The notes under the pieces: generated by a model | What the model saw: only the letters and a program-made list of their open reading frames with translations | Told to the model about the DNA's origin: nothing | The model's database searches: none | Position numbers and translations under genes: made by a program | Assembly: GCF_900109325.1 (NCBI RefSeq) | Contig: NZ_FNZU01000006.1 | Coordinates: forward strand, 82,186-146,185 | DNA: 64,000 bases | Origin: Alkalibacterium pelagium | GTDB taxonomy: Bacteria > Bacillota > Bacilli > Lactobacillales > Carnobacteriaceae_A | Direction of reading: 5' to 3' | Shown here: piece after piece, positions 8,795 through 17,738 of the stretch | Position numbering within the stretch: the first letter of the stretch is position 1 | Layout of the letters: each line of letters starts with the position of its first letter

Positions 8795-10429
8795 ATGAAA
8801 GCTTTCTTTAAAACACTAGTCATATCAAATACCATTCTATTTTTTCTGAGTATCCTCTACATTGTTTTCCCTGGAGAAACCCTTATGTGGAATATTTATG
8901 GGGGCTTATTGATTCTGACAATGGCGGGCAATATCTTCACCAGTATATTTAATCAGGCACAGGAGAAACTGAAGCTGATCTATCTGACTTTGTCCAGTCT
9001 TGGCCTGATGGTGGTCATGCTTATGAATACCGTCGTTTCATTGTCTCCGACGAATGAATCGTCCAGAAGTGCGGTGTCAATGAGCCTTATGTTGCTGCTG
9101 CTTATCACTGGTGGAGTTATGAATCGTGAAGCTCTCTTACATAGACTACACGCAAATAATAAAGTATATGGTTTCCGGTTTACAGCCAAATCAAAAGGAA
9201 AGAAACTAGCGAGAGTTATCTTGATCGTCGTGCTGAGTCTTTCCTTGCTGGCTGGACTGCTGCTGGCTTTCGTCATGCTGTTCAATCCGGACGTCAGCCT
9301 GCTAGAAATCATCATTTCCCAGTACAGCCTGTTTTACAGTTTTATTTTTCTAAGCTGCTCTGGTCTTTTGCTTAAGCTCTCTCGACTTGACTGGCAGTCG
9401 ATTAAAGGAGCGAGCGTTTTACTCATCGGAAATGGCCTGTTCTTAGTCTTCTCTCTCCCACTGATTACGACACCTTCTCTGTTGAATGAGTCGGAAGCCA
9501 GCTATACTGAAGCGTTTGGAGACGAATGGAGAACGTTCGATGATGAGGTGCCTGAATTCAGCCAGCGACCTGTATCAATCCCGGCTTATTTCTTTGGCAT
9601 CCAGTCTGAACCATACAATCTAACAGAAGACATTTTTTACTACGAAGGCACTGAAGGAGTCGATGATGGTCTGGAACTTCGGTTCGATGTCTATACGCCA
9701 TTAGCAGAAGCACAGAATCTTCCCGGAGAAGGCTCGACTTTGGTTCGTATCCATGGTGGCGGCTGGAATACAGGGAGCAAAGGGGCTGAAAACTTTGCGC
9801 AGGTCAATAAGTACTTTGCGGCTCAAGGATATGTCGTATTCGACGTGCAGTACGGACTGAACGATCAGGACCAGTTTGTCAATCTGGCTGATGTGCCTGA
9901 TGAAGTCTCAGGCGAGTTTTCCATCGATGACATGGTCAGACATCTTGGGGAATTTACTACCTATCTGGCAGATAATCATGAAGACTTCGGCGCCAGTATC
10001 GATTCCGTCTTCTTCTCAGGTGGATCAGCTGGTGGACACTTGGCTAATGCAGTAGCTCTAGGACTCGCAAGCGGGCAGTACACCGATATATTAGACGAAC
10101 GGCTGACCGTCAGTGGGATCATCCCGATCTACCCAGCTAACGGTCTGGCAGGCTATCAGGAGATCAATGGTGAAGACGACCTCGTCGACCCCGCCCTGCT
10201 CGTCGATGAGAATAGCCCACCTGCCCTGGTTTACCAGGGAGACCACGACAAAATCGTCGATCCAAGAGTAGCAGATCTGTTCGAAGAAGCATATTTGAAC
10301 AACGGCAACACTGACATAGCAGTCATCCGCCTACCATACGGTGAACATGCCAGCGATTTGAACTTTCCAGGGTTTTACAGTCAGATCTTTATGTATTATA
10401 TGGAGCGGTTTATGTATCAGTATAAATAA
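8795..10429 (+). CDS. Membrane-anchored alpha/beta hydrolase (esterase/lipase-like)
   Basis: 544 residues. The first ~230 hold about seven or eight hydrophobic segments, then a loop, then an alpha/beta hydrolase domain from about residue 275 to the end. The oxyanion motif HGGGW starts at His320, the nucleophile elbow GGSAGG has Ser411, and a C-terminal QGDHDKIVD Asp and GEHASD His complete a likely triad, as in hormone-sensitive-lipase/carboxylesterase-type enzymes. The catalytic part is probably outside the membrane on a multi-pass anchor; the topology is inferred. The substrate is unknown. GGAG precedes the ATG. Monocistronic. Confidence 0.85.
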   Translation: MKAFFKTLVISNTILFFLSILYIVFPGETLMWNIYGGLLILTMAGNIFTSIFNQAQEKLKLIYLTLSSLGLMVVMLMNTVVSLSPTNESSRSAVSMSLMLLLLITGGVMNREALLHRLHANNKVYGFRFTAKSKGKKLARVILIVVLSLSLLAGLLLAFVMLFNPDVSLLEIIISQYSLFYSFIFLSCSGLLLKLSRLDWQSIKGASVLLIGNGLFLVFSLPLITTPSLLNESEASYTEAFGDEWRTFDDEVPEFSQRPVSIPAYFFGIQSEPYNLTEDIFYYEGTEGVDDGLELRFDVYTPLAEAQNLPGEGSTLVRIHGGGWNTGSKGAENFAQVNKYFAAQGYVVFDVQYGLNDQDQFVNLADVPDEVSGEFSIDDMVRHLGEFTTYLADNHEDFGASIDSVFFSGGSAGGHLANAVALGLASGQYTDILDERLTVSGIIPIYPANGLAGYQEINGEDDLVDPALLVDENSPPALVYQGDHDKIVDPRVADLFEEAYLNNGNTDIAVIRLPYGEHASDLNFPGFYSQIFMYYMERFMYQYK

Positions 10430-10608
10430 CTTGATGGAGTAACAAATTATACTTAGGATATATGTGCTCTTTTGTATTTTTTGTTTATTTCACGAAAGAA
10501 TTTTAGAATGCAAGACTGTATGAGATAAAGAATTTAGTCTTTTCTCAATGTTCGGTATAAACGGGCTATAAAAAATGCCTTACACAAGAAATAGACAATT
10601 TAAGCCAT

Positions 10609-10652
10609 ACTTGTGTATGTGTGTATACTTATGTATAAACAAGTGGTATAAT
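10609..10652 (+). promoter_or_regulatory. Promoter and probable autoregulatory operator of the mazEF-like pair
   Basis: A consensus -10 TATAAT lies at 10647-10652, 35 bp before the antitoxin ATG. Just upstream are three GTAT-containing repeats (TGTGTAT, TGTGTAT, TATGTAT) inside an imperfect inverted repeat bounded by ACTTGT and ACAAGT. AbrB-fold antitoxins usually repress their own promoter through such repeats, so this is the likely operator. There is no good -35. Confidence 0.5.
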
Positions 10653-10686
10653 ACACATGTAATATCATTTAGGATGGTGATAATAG

Positions 10687-10941
10687 ATGAGCTCAGATAA
10701 TAAGATTGAGAAGCAAACTAAACGTTGGGGAAATAGTATTGGTCTTCGTATACCAAAAGAAATGGCCACTGAATTGAATCTTGAAGAAGAATCGGCAGTC
10801 TATCTCCAAGTAAAAGATGGTAAGTTAATTATCGAGCCTAAAAAAGATCTTTCACTTGAAGAAATGGTTGATTTAATTAACGAGGATAATAGACAGGATT
10901 TAATAGATTTAGTTGAGCCAGTTGGGAGAGAGTTGTTTTGA
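10687..10941 (+). CDS. MazE-like antitoxin (AbrB/SpoVT fold)
   Basis: 84 residues. The N-terminal half is a classic MazE/AbrB swapped-hairpin DNA-binding domain (KQTKRWGNSIGLRIPKEMA, then LIIEPKK). The acidic C-terminal tail (LEEMVDLINEDNRQ) would wrap and neutralise the toxin. It overlaps the downstream toxin gene by four bases, which indicates translational coupling. The RBS is GGATGGTGA. The pair stands at the left border of the defence island. Confidence 0.88.
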   Translation: MSSDNKIEKQTKRWGNSIGLRIPKEMATELNLEEESAVYLQVKDGKLIIEPKKDLSLEEMVDLINEDNRQDLIDLVEPVGRELF

Positions 10942-11270
10942 GTATTCCCGAATCTGGGGACATTATCCTTGTCAGTTTGGACCCCACTAAAGGACACGAA
11001 CAAGGTGGCTATAGGCCATGCTTAGTTATTAGTCAGACGTACTACAATAAACGAGTCAATATGTGTGTGGTATTACCTATTACGCATTCAAAAAAAGGTT
11101 ATCCCTTCGAAGTTGAGTTACCTTCTTCACTCAAAACAGACGGAGTCATACTCACAGATAGTATCAACACGATTGATATTAAGGCTCGATCCTTTAAGAT
11201 AATTGAGACTGTGCCAGATAAATTATTAAATAAATGCCGTAATAACGTCTCGAAATTGTTAGGAACATAA
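10938..11270 (+). CDS. MazF/PemK-family mRNA interferase toxin
   Basis: 110 residues. GDIILVSLDPTKGHEQGGYRPCLVIS is the MazF N-terminus; the catalytic Arg is the one in GGYRP, and VVLPITHSKKGYPFEVEL gives the catalytic Thr. It cleaves mRNA at short sequence motifs and is held in check by the upstream antitoxin. The start is TTG within the TTGA overlap with the antitoxin stop codon; no later in-frame ATG would keep the conserved SxxGDI segment. It may act in abortive infection or plasmid-like stabilisation of the island. Confidence 0.9.
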   Translation: MSIPESGDIILVSLDPTKGHEQGGYRPCLVISQTYYNKRVNMCVVLPITHSKKGYPFEVELPSSLKTDGVILTDSINTIDIKARSFKIIETVPDKLLNKCRNNVSKLLGT

Positions 11271-11282
11271 CAACATTATTCA

Positions 11283-11328
11283 AAAAAGACCTTTGATCAG
11301 TATTTTGAACTGAGTTAAAGGTCTTTTT
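11283..11328 (+). terminator. Terminator of the mazEF-like operon
   Basis: Perfect 12-bp stem AAAAAGACCTTT / AAAGGTCTTTTT around a 22-nt loop, 13 bp after the toxin stop and ending in a T run. It could work on both strands. Confidence 0.85.
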
Positions 11329-11403
11329 GTGAGTGTTTGTATTAGTAATTCAATGTCATTGTCTATTCAATCATTCTTTTCTTCTTCCAGAAATCTTTGT
11401 TTT

Positions 11404-11578
11404 TCAGTTTTTCATCGTGAAGCCATATGGTGCTCCGCCGCTTGTAAAGCCTGTTATGGAAAAGTAACTATCGTTGTAAAAAGCTCCACCTTCAATATAA
11501 TCGTGTACTTGATTCTCATATGAAGCTGTTAAAGGGTAGTTTTTTAATCAGATTTTTAATATAATTCTTGATAATTAT
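11404..11578 (-). pseudogene. Remnant of an unidentified coding sequence
   Basis: The minus strand has a 58-codon open frame without a start codon, entered after a TAG at 11581-11579 and closed by TGA at 11406-11404. Its 3' half reads like real protein (YIEGGAFYND, ITGFTSGGAPYGF). I do not recognise the family. It looks like the C-terminal stump of a lost gene. The rest of 11329-11796 is AT-rich and shows nothing I can support; a 64-codon plus-strand frame here has no ribosome binding site. Confidence 0.4.
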
Positions 11579-11796
11579 CTACTTAAAAACCTTGCAAACG
11601 TGAACGTAACAATAATGATTTTGAACTGATTAGCTAAGTTATGATTAGCAGCACCCATGGACAATTGTAAGAGTAAAACAGCAATTAAACGAATATCTCA
11701 ATAATAAAAGTGGACATTAATACAATATCGAGAGGTTTATTCAATAACAGGAACAGCGGTTTTCTAGTTAGTTAAAACAATATATATAAAAAACAT

Positions 11797-11842
11797 TAAA
11801 GAGTATCATGGCTGGTGCAAGTCTACATTCAGGTACTCTTTA
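11797..11842 (-). terminator. Terminator downstream of the 788-residue protein gene
   Basis: On the minus strand a 9-bp stem TAAAGAGTA / TACTCTTTA encloses a 28-nt loop and is followed by ATGTTTTTT. It lies 24 bp after the stop codon and closes the Shango-type operon. Confidence 0.55.
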
Positions 11843-11865
11843 TTGATTATTTTCTGACTATTTTA

Positions 11866-14232
11866 CTACAGTGTTTCTGCTTCGAAAGTTGTGATATATT
11901 TTTTCAAGTTATCTTTCGCTATGCTCATTGCTTTTGCGGTATCTTCTGCATTTTTAAGTCGTTTTTGAAGTTCCTGCTTTTCATCACCAGTTAAGTTATC
12001 TGCCTTAAGTCTTAGTTCTACGATACTTTTCTTTAACTCCAATAATTGCTGTAAATATTGCTGGTAAACAGTGTTAGAGTATTCTGTATCATGTTCATCA
12101 GTGAGAAAAATTTCTCTGACGGAGACAAGAAGTTTTGCTGATTGAATAATTGTATGCCGTTTGTCAAGCAACCCGGCGGCACCTACTGTTCCACCTATGC
12201 CTGCACCTATACCTAATCCTAGCACTGCTCCACCACCGACCACAGCTATCGTTCCACCAGCCATCCCAGCCCCTCCTGCTGCAACAGCTCCCCCTCCTAG
12301 ATAAGCAAGTGAGGCTGCTGTCAATGCTGCGCCATTAAGTCCGGCAAAATTAGACCCTACCAGTGCCACTGCAATCGATGGAGCTAGAGCACCCGCTGTC
12401 GCAACAGAGAGGATAGTAATCACTGCTGTAATGGATAATGATTTTATTAATGTCTTCAAGACTTCATTCAACTCGCGAATTACACTGTTGTAAGATTTAC
12501 GCAGTCTGCGTATGTAATCTTCAGGATAATAAACCTCCGAGAAAAATGAATCGAGGTAATCGTCACCTGTACTTTCATTATACCCATTGCCTTTTTTCTT
12601 CAGGAGCTTATATTTTCTAGTGGGGATATCACTGCCTTTTTTGTTTTTTTCAACACTCATCGGAAAATATGGTTCGAACATCATGGCTTCCAGCAAAACC
12701 AGTCTGAACCAGATTTTATTTGGCTCATTTAGTTCGATTGCAGAGAGCAATTCTCTTTCTGTATACCAATGCATCTCAGCCTCTTTATCCTGAAGAAAGC
12801 TTGAAAAGCCTTCTGTTATATAATTTTTCCATTCTTTCAACCATTCGTGTTTTAAGACTTTTACATCTTGAGTTTTAAAAGGTGTCCTAGTCTGACGAAT
12901 ATCATTGCGTATCTTATAGTACTGAAGATTATACAAAATCTCTGTATGCTCAGCAGTCAACCCGAACTTTTCGTTTGTCATATCCGCACTTATTTTCTTG
13001 TATAGAGTATCATCAGTTTTCTCGAACGTGTTCTTCTGAATATCCTCATACATTTGCTTTATTTTAGTGATTTTGCGGACCTTCAACCCCCAAGTCACGT
13101 CTTCTCCAATGGCGACTGCAAATCGACCGATACCGATATAGTTAACAGAGATCCAATGTTTTTGAGTGACTATCGCTTCACCAATGTCGATCGTGGAAAA
13201 AACTCCGGTCGCGATCGTAAGCATTCTCGTTATAGTAGGATCATTATGCGGCACGACCTTGTCCCAGCTGATCTGCTTTAACTCATCGACGGATCGTGGT
13301 TCGTTCTCTTGTATTTCAATAGCTAGACGACGAATGAAATAAAAGCTTCTGACCATACACTCGTTTGCGACCACCGGTGTGGCCTGTCGACCAATCTCCA
13401 AACCAAGACCTAGTTCACCGCGTATATCGAATCTAAGTTCAGTTCCCTTAATTATTTTATTTTCTCCATCTCGCTTTGCAAGCAGTGTTCCGTTAAATAG
13501 TTTCGAAACGAATTTAGATATTGATTTATCACTTTCTCGCAATTTTCTAAAAAAAGGAAGGGCTGACAGTTCTTTAGCTAAAGAAAGCAGAGGTCCCGGA
13601 ATGCCGGTTCCACCGCTCAGTCCAGCAGTACTGCTTGAACCAGCCATATCACTTACAAGATGAAAGAACCATGTAATCGTTCCATTGAACAATTTAGATG
13701 ACATATCTTTACCGATGTAGGCTTTGCTGGCTTCAGTTACTTTTACGACTTTAAAGTTGCCCATCGTATCTGTCCCGTATGATCGATGTGTGAATTGAGT
13801 AAGCAAAGAAAACATCAATCCAACAATAGTAGGATGATGTGCAAAATCACGCAGATGGTGCTGTAAACTACCACCTAATTCCGGCGTATTGCCATCACTT
13901 GGGATAGGAAATTTATTTTCCAGAAATCGAACTGAAGATTGCAGGTCATCAGATTCATGCCCTAACAAATTAGCAGTTTTAATGACAAAGTTATCGACTT
14001 CTTCACTTGCAATATCTCGGCCGCGCTCTAAACTGAACTCACCCACCCACATAATATCAAGCATGGAACTCAGGACCCCACTACCTATAGAAATTAAATA
14101 ATCATATTTATCTGCCTGGCTTGACAGCAGACTCATATCAGTATTCAAGTCATAAATGATTTTATCGAAATCATAATCCGGTTTGATCATCCCGTTATGG
14201 TATTCTTGAAGTTCGACATGCAGATTGTCCAT
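11866..14232 (-). CDS. Large protein of unknown function with a Gly/Ala-rich hydrophobic domain, Shango-associated
   Basis: 788 residues; I do not recognise a named domain. The N-terminal ~500 residues look globular, with motifs likely conserved in its family (DFAHHPTIVGLMFSLL, VSDMAGSSS, GGTGIPGPLLSLAKELSA, RSFYFIRR, TIATGVFSTIDI). Residues about 594-687 are a long hydrophobic, Gly/Ala-rich stretch (GALAPSIAVALVGS, GGGAVAAGGAGMAGG, LGLGIGAGIGG) that could insert in a membrane as a hairpin, as in pore formers and some GTPase-linked proteins. The C-terminus is charged and probably coiled coil. AGGAGG lies 7 bp before the ATG. It follows the helicase gene by 48 bp with no terminator between, so it is probably the fourth gene of that operon. 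Role as effector is inference. Confidence 0.8.
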   Translation of the reverse strand: MDNLHVELQEYHNGMIKPDYDFDKIIYDLNTDMSLLSSQADKYDYLISIGSGVLSSMLDIMWVGEFSLERGRDIASEEVDNFVIKTANLLGHESDDLQSSVRFLENKFPIPSDGNTPELGGSLQHHLRDFAHHPTIVGLMFSLLTQFTHRSYGTDTMGNFKVVKVTEASKAYIGKDMSSKLFNGTITWFFHLVSDMAGSSSTAGLSGGTGIPGPLLSLAKELSALPFFRKLRESDKSISKFVSKLFNGTLLAKRDGENKIIKGTELRFDIRGELGLGLEIGRQATPVVANECMVRSFYFIRRLAIEIQENEPRSVDELKQISWDKVVPHNDPTITRMLTIATGVFSTIDIGEAIVTQKHWISVNYIGIGRFAVAIGEDVTWGLKVRKITKIKQMYEDIQKNTFEKTDDTLYKKISADMTNEKFGLTAEHTEILYNLQYYKIRNDIRQTRTPFKTQDVKVLKHEWLKEWKNYITEGFSSFLQDKEAEMHWYTERELLSAIELNEPNKIWFRLVLLEAMMFEPYFPMSVEKNKKGSDIPTRKYKLLKKKGNGYNESTGDDYLDSFFSEVYYPEDYIRRLRKSYNSVIRELNEVLKTLIKSLSITAVITILSVATAGALAPSIAVALVGSNFAGLNGAALTAASLAYLGGGAVAAGGAGMAGGTIAVVGGGAVLGLGIGAGIGGTVGAAGLLDKRHTIIQSAKLLVSVREIFLTDEHDTEYSNTVYQQYLQQLLELKKSIVELRLKADNLTGDEKQELQKRLKNAEDTAKAMSIAKDNLKKYITTFEAETL

Positions 14233-14280
14233 TTATTTCCTCCTATGTTTATTAGTTTGAAAATGTAGTATATATCTAAA

Positions 14281-16404
14281 TCAACTAGACAGTTCAATGG
14301 ATCTGAACTCATGGTCCTCAAGGTATTCGAGCGTCCCATTGATATCTATTTCATGCGCAAAATGAAGTTCTTTTTGCATGTCTTCCGGTAAATAATCATA
14401 GAATTTCGAGACGAAGAGTTCCTTATCTAAAGTAACAGATAGCAGTTCATCTGCATCCCATTCTCTGTTTTTTATTTCTGCAAGTATTTCTACGGCATTT
14501 GGTATATTTAGCATCTTGATCCTTCCCAGTCCATCTGGCGGGGAAACATCGACCCCTAGGTATCTGAACATCCATACCAATGTTTTAGTAATAACGGATC
14601 CTGTAAAAGTCTCAAAAATTGTTGTGTCTCTATCTGTCCAGATGATTCTTTCGTTACTTTTAACTGAGAACTGTTGGTAAGCACTGCGTTTATCTGATAG
14701 CAAGCTGTTAGCTTCGTCATTCAAATATGAAAAAGATTCTTCAGAGCATAGAAGTTCCATGATTTTTTCACCGATTCGCTTGTGTATCTTAACATTACCA
14801 CCGAGATATTTTGGTGCTTTACCATCGTATGCTTTACTGACATAAACTTTACTTTTTTTAGTATCAATTTGTGTTATTTCCCATAACTTACCAGCAAGAA
14901 TAATATTATCACCGGGATTCAATTGACTGACTTTGTCTATCTTTCCTATTTTCTTGACTCCATGTAATACATCATACTGATCAAAAGACATAAATACCGA
15001 ATAAAACTCTTTGCCTCTTAGCAGGCTTTCTGCTTCTAGTCCTACAATCAACTCGTTTGGACCTTTTATCAATTCCAAAAAATCGTTGTCGACCATACTT
15101 TCAATCAGGTGGAGTATTTTATCTTCATCCATTGAGTAGAAGATACTGTTTCTCTTTATTCTCTCAATCAAGTTATTCATTCGAATCCCGTTAGTTTCTT
15201 TACACATGGAGATGATCTGGTGGAAAAGGATGTCTAGTGGTAAGGGGTATCCTGTTGCTGGTTCCACCCATTTTTCTTTTACTAACTCCATTACTGCCAG
15301 CGACTGTAGAAGACTGTTACTGTCAGTAGTATACAGCTGCAAAATTTGACTGGAAGCTGATTTTCTCCCCGAACGTCCCAATCTCTGTTTTAAAGCAGAA
15401 ACCGTAAAGGTGCTGTCGATTTGGATGACCATGTCGATGCTCCCGATATCAATACCCAATTCAAGGGAACTAGTAGCCACTACGCTTTTAGGAAGGCTTG
15501 CATTGGCCATATTACGTTCTACATATTCTCTTTCGTTCTTGTCGATGGATGAATGATGAGCATAATATGTTTCACCCAAATTCTCTTTATTTGCAAGTTT
15601 ATTCAACATTACAGTAGTCTCTTCAACCTGTCCTCTGCTATTACAAAAAATCAATGATTTATGATGTCTTGTCAGCTCGCGTAAGTCCTTTAAAAGATCT
15701 AAAGGTAGTTTTATAAAATCAGTTTTATCAAAATGCATTAAGCTATACCTTAAATTTTTATCACTGCCTAGTGAATTGATAATTTCGACATTATCGATAT
15801 TCTTTGGATTAACCCAGGATTTGACAAGCGTAAAATTACTGATCGTAGCAGATAAACCGATTATCCTTGGTCTTTTTGCAGTGTAATCCTCCATTCTTGA
15901 AAGTAGCGAACGAAGATGGATACCTCTCTCAGAATCTATGAAAGAATGTATTTCGTCAATGATTATAAAATCCAAGTCGTGAAAGATGTGACTTAACTGT
16001 TCAGTCTTATTTACAAACAAACTTTCCAGGGATTCTGGAGTTATTTGTAGTATGCCGGCTGGATTTTTTAAAAATTTGTTCTTTTTCGCCTGAGAGATAT
16101 CTCCATGCCATTTGTGTATCTCTATATAGGTGTGTTCACACAAGGTCTCTATTCGATCAAACTGATTATTTATCAGTGCCTTTAAAGGTGATATGTATAT
16201 AACTTTTAGATTATGTTCTGCATTTTTTTCAATCAGCGACAAAATAGGTAAGAATGCAGCCTCAGTTTTTCCTGAGGCTGTTCCGGAAGATAGTATAATA
16301 TCTTTATCAGTATTTATTATTGCAGGAATCGCCATATCTTGTATAGGTGTGAAGGAATCCCATTTCATCTCCCAAATCTTTTTCTGTATTTTTTTGGAAA
16401 GCAA
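14281..16404 (-). CDS. sngC: SngC-like superfamily II (Lhr-type) DEAD/DEAH helicase of a Shango-type defence system
   Basis: 707 residues from the TTG at 16404. SF2 motifs are all present: Q motif around PIQ (20-22), Walker A SGTASGKT (40-47), DEIH (150-153), SAT (185-187), and motif VI QRLGRSGR (340-347); the C-terminal half is an Lhr-like extension. Helicases of this group, as I remember them, begin with an FDLL stretch; here STFDLL is encoded upstream of the TTG, and the only upstream candidate start is ATT at 16419, 6 nt after GGAGGG, so the true start may be ATT. With the ATPase and TerB-like genes upstream it makes the Shango set. Confidence 0.8.
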   Translation of the reverse strand: MLSKKIQKKIWEMKWDSFTPIQDMAIPAIINTDKDIILSSGTASGKTEAAFLPILSLIEKNAEHNLKVIYISPLKALINNQFDRIETLCEHTYIEIHKWHGDISQAKKNKFLKNPAGILQITPESLESLFVNKTEQLSHIFHDLDFIIIDEIHSFIDSERGIHLRSLLSRMEDYTAKRPRIIGLSATISNFTLVKSWVNPKNIDNVEIINSLGSDKNLRYSLMHFDKTDFIKLPLDLLKDLRELTRHHKSLIFCNSRGQVEETTVMLNKLANKENLGETYYAHHSSIDKNEREYVERNMANASLPKSVVATSSLELGIDIGSIDMVIQIDSTFTVSALKQRLGRSGRKSASSQILQLYTTDSNSLLQSLAVMELVKEKWVEPATGYPLPLDILFHQIISMCKETNGIRMNNLIERIKRNSIFYSMDEDKILHLIESMVDNDFLELIKGPNELIVGLEAESLLRGKEFYSVFMSFDQYDVLHGVKKIGKIDKVSQLNPGDNIILAGKLWEITQIDTKKSKVYVSKAYDGKAPKYLGGNVKIHKRIGEKIMELLCSEESFSYLNDEANSLLSDKRSAYQQFSVKSNERIIWTDRDTTIFETFTGSVITKTLVWMFRYLGVDVSPPDGLGRIKMLNIPNAVEILAEIKNREWDADELLSVTLDKELFVSKFYDYLPEDMQKELHFAHEIDINGTLEYLEDHEFRSIELSS

Positions 16405-16421
16405 GTCAAAAGTACTAATTA

Positions 16422-17738
16422 TTATCCCTCCATACTAGAAAATCTTGATGTCACAGCATCAGAAGTTTGTTCTTCTTCGCTGCCCGCATGTTTGAAAATT
16501 TCTCTTCTGTCATATTGAGGATACTTCTGAATGATATTCAAGACACTTAAAAAGTGTTTGATGATATGACCGACTGTTAAGTTATTTTCCGCACCGGGTC
16601 GGGAATACTGATCATTGATAAAGGAAACAATCTCTTCTTGCGAAACGGAAGAAACATACCCATGGTGAGCAGCATGAATATCCTTCAGCTTGGATAACAA
16701 CAGATAAGTATCATCGTGATTAAGTGGAGTCAGTTTAATAACTGGCTGAGACAAATCTCTGAACTCCTTGGTTTCGTAAGGATTTGTTTCTAATCTTCTT
16801 TTTAGTGCCCCATAACTGAACAATCCCCGTCTTTCATCTTCCAGGAATTCATGCGTACCCCCGAAGGTAATGTATAACCCTTCTACATTACCTTGGACCG
16901 TATCATTAAAAATTTTTAGAATTGTCTCATAATTTTTGTTTCTAGTCTGAGAGTGAGTAATTTTGTAGATATTGATCGCTTCATCAAAGTTAATAACCAA
17001 TCCATTGTATCCGATGCTTTTAACAAATTTGGCAATAACCTTAATGTAATCATAGTAATTGGTGTCAGTAATGATTTCTCTAACTCCCAGGTCCTTTCTG
17101 GCATCAGTCTTTGTTTTATATTCACCGCGCAGCCATTTTAAAGCTTGACGCTGAAGATTTTTATCATCATGAACAAACCCTCTGAAGTACATGTTAAGTA
17201 TGCGAGAAAAATCATGGCCACCGGTCAACTCATCCATTTTGGAAACTACAGACACTATTTCTTTTTCTACATCTTTTATGAATTCCTGGTTTTCCAACTC
17301 AATCGAATCATAGTGTTTCTCCTGGACGATTTTATTCTGAACGCCGCTTATCCATTTTTCCAGAATAACATTTAAAGCGTTCCCGTCAGGTTTAGTGGAA
17401 ATTGCCAGATTTTTCATTAATTCTGTATAAGTTGCAACTGCTTTTCCTTCTCGCCCATACAACTGTCTAACTGGTGAAAAATCCGCTTTAGTAACTGCAT
17501 AGTTCTGTTTAAAAGCAATTTGCTGTATGAGTGATTGTATAAAGCTTTTACCAGTTCCGAAAGCTCCGATATAAAATTTCACAACTGATGATCCCTGCTC
17601 GATAATTTCCAGGTCATTCAGAATCTGCTGTGCCTCCTCGGTACGCCCTACCATGACATGGTGCAGTCCTCTGCTAGGAACCACTCCGCCTGATAGAGAA
17701 TTCAATATAGCTGCTGAGTCTCTTTTTTTAATTTTCAA
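16422..17738 (-). CDS. sngB: SngB-like DUF2791/BrxD-type P-loop ATPase of a Shango-type defence system
   Basis: 438 residues. The N-terminus (LSGGVVPSRGLHHVMVGR) is the hallmark of the DUF2791 family also seen as BrxD in BREX. Walker A is GAFGTGKS at 58-65 and Walker B LVINFDEA at about 247-254. TTG start at 17738 with AGAGGTGA upstream; it overlaps the stop of the TerB-like gene by 11 bp, so the two are translationally coupled. BREX was considered, but no PglZ, BrxL or BREX methylase is present, so Shango (TerB, ATPase, helicase) is the better name. Confidence 0.82.
   Translation of the reverse strand: MKIKKRDSAAILNSLSGGVVPSRGLHHVMVGRTEEAQQILNDLEIIEQGSSVVKFYIGAFGTGKSFIQSLIQQIAFKQNYAVTKADFSPVRQLYGREGKAVATYTELMKNLAISTKPDGNALNVILEKWISGVQNKIVQEKHYDSIELENQEFIKDVEKEIVSVVSKMDELTGGHDFSRILNMYFRGFVHDDKNLQRQALKWLRGEYKTKTDARKDLGVREIITDTNYYDYIKVIAKFVKSIGYNGLVINFDEAINIYKITHSQTRNKNYETILKIFNDTVQGNVEGLYITFGGTHEFLEDERRGLFSYGALKRRLETNPYETKEFRDLSQPVIKLTPLNHDDTYLLLSKLKDIHAAHHGYVSSVSQEEIVSFINDQYSRPGAENNLTVGHIIKHFLSVLNIIQKYPQYDRREIFKHAGSEEEQTSDAVTSRFSSMEG

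Noticed and set aside
11329..11523. 64-codon plus-strand open frame after the toxin-antitoxin terminator
   Set aside because: No RBS; the opposite strand has a more protein-like frame over the same bases.
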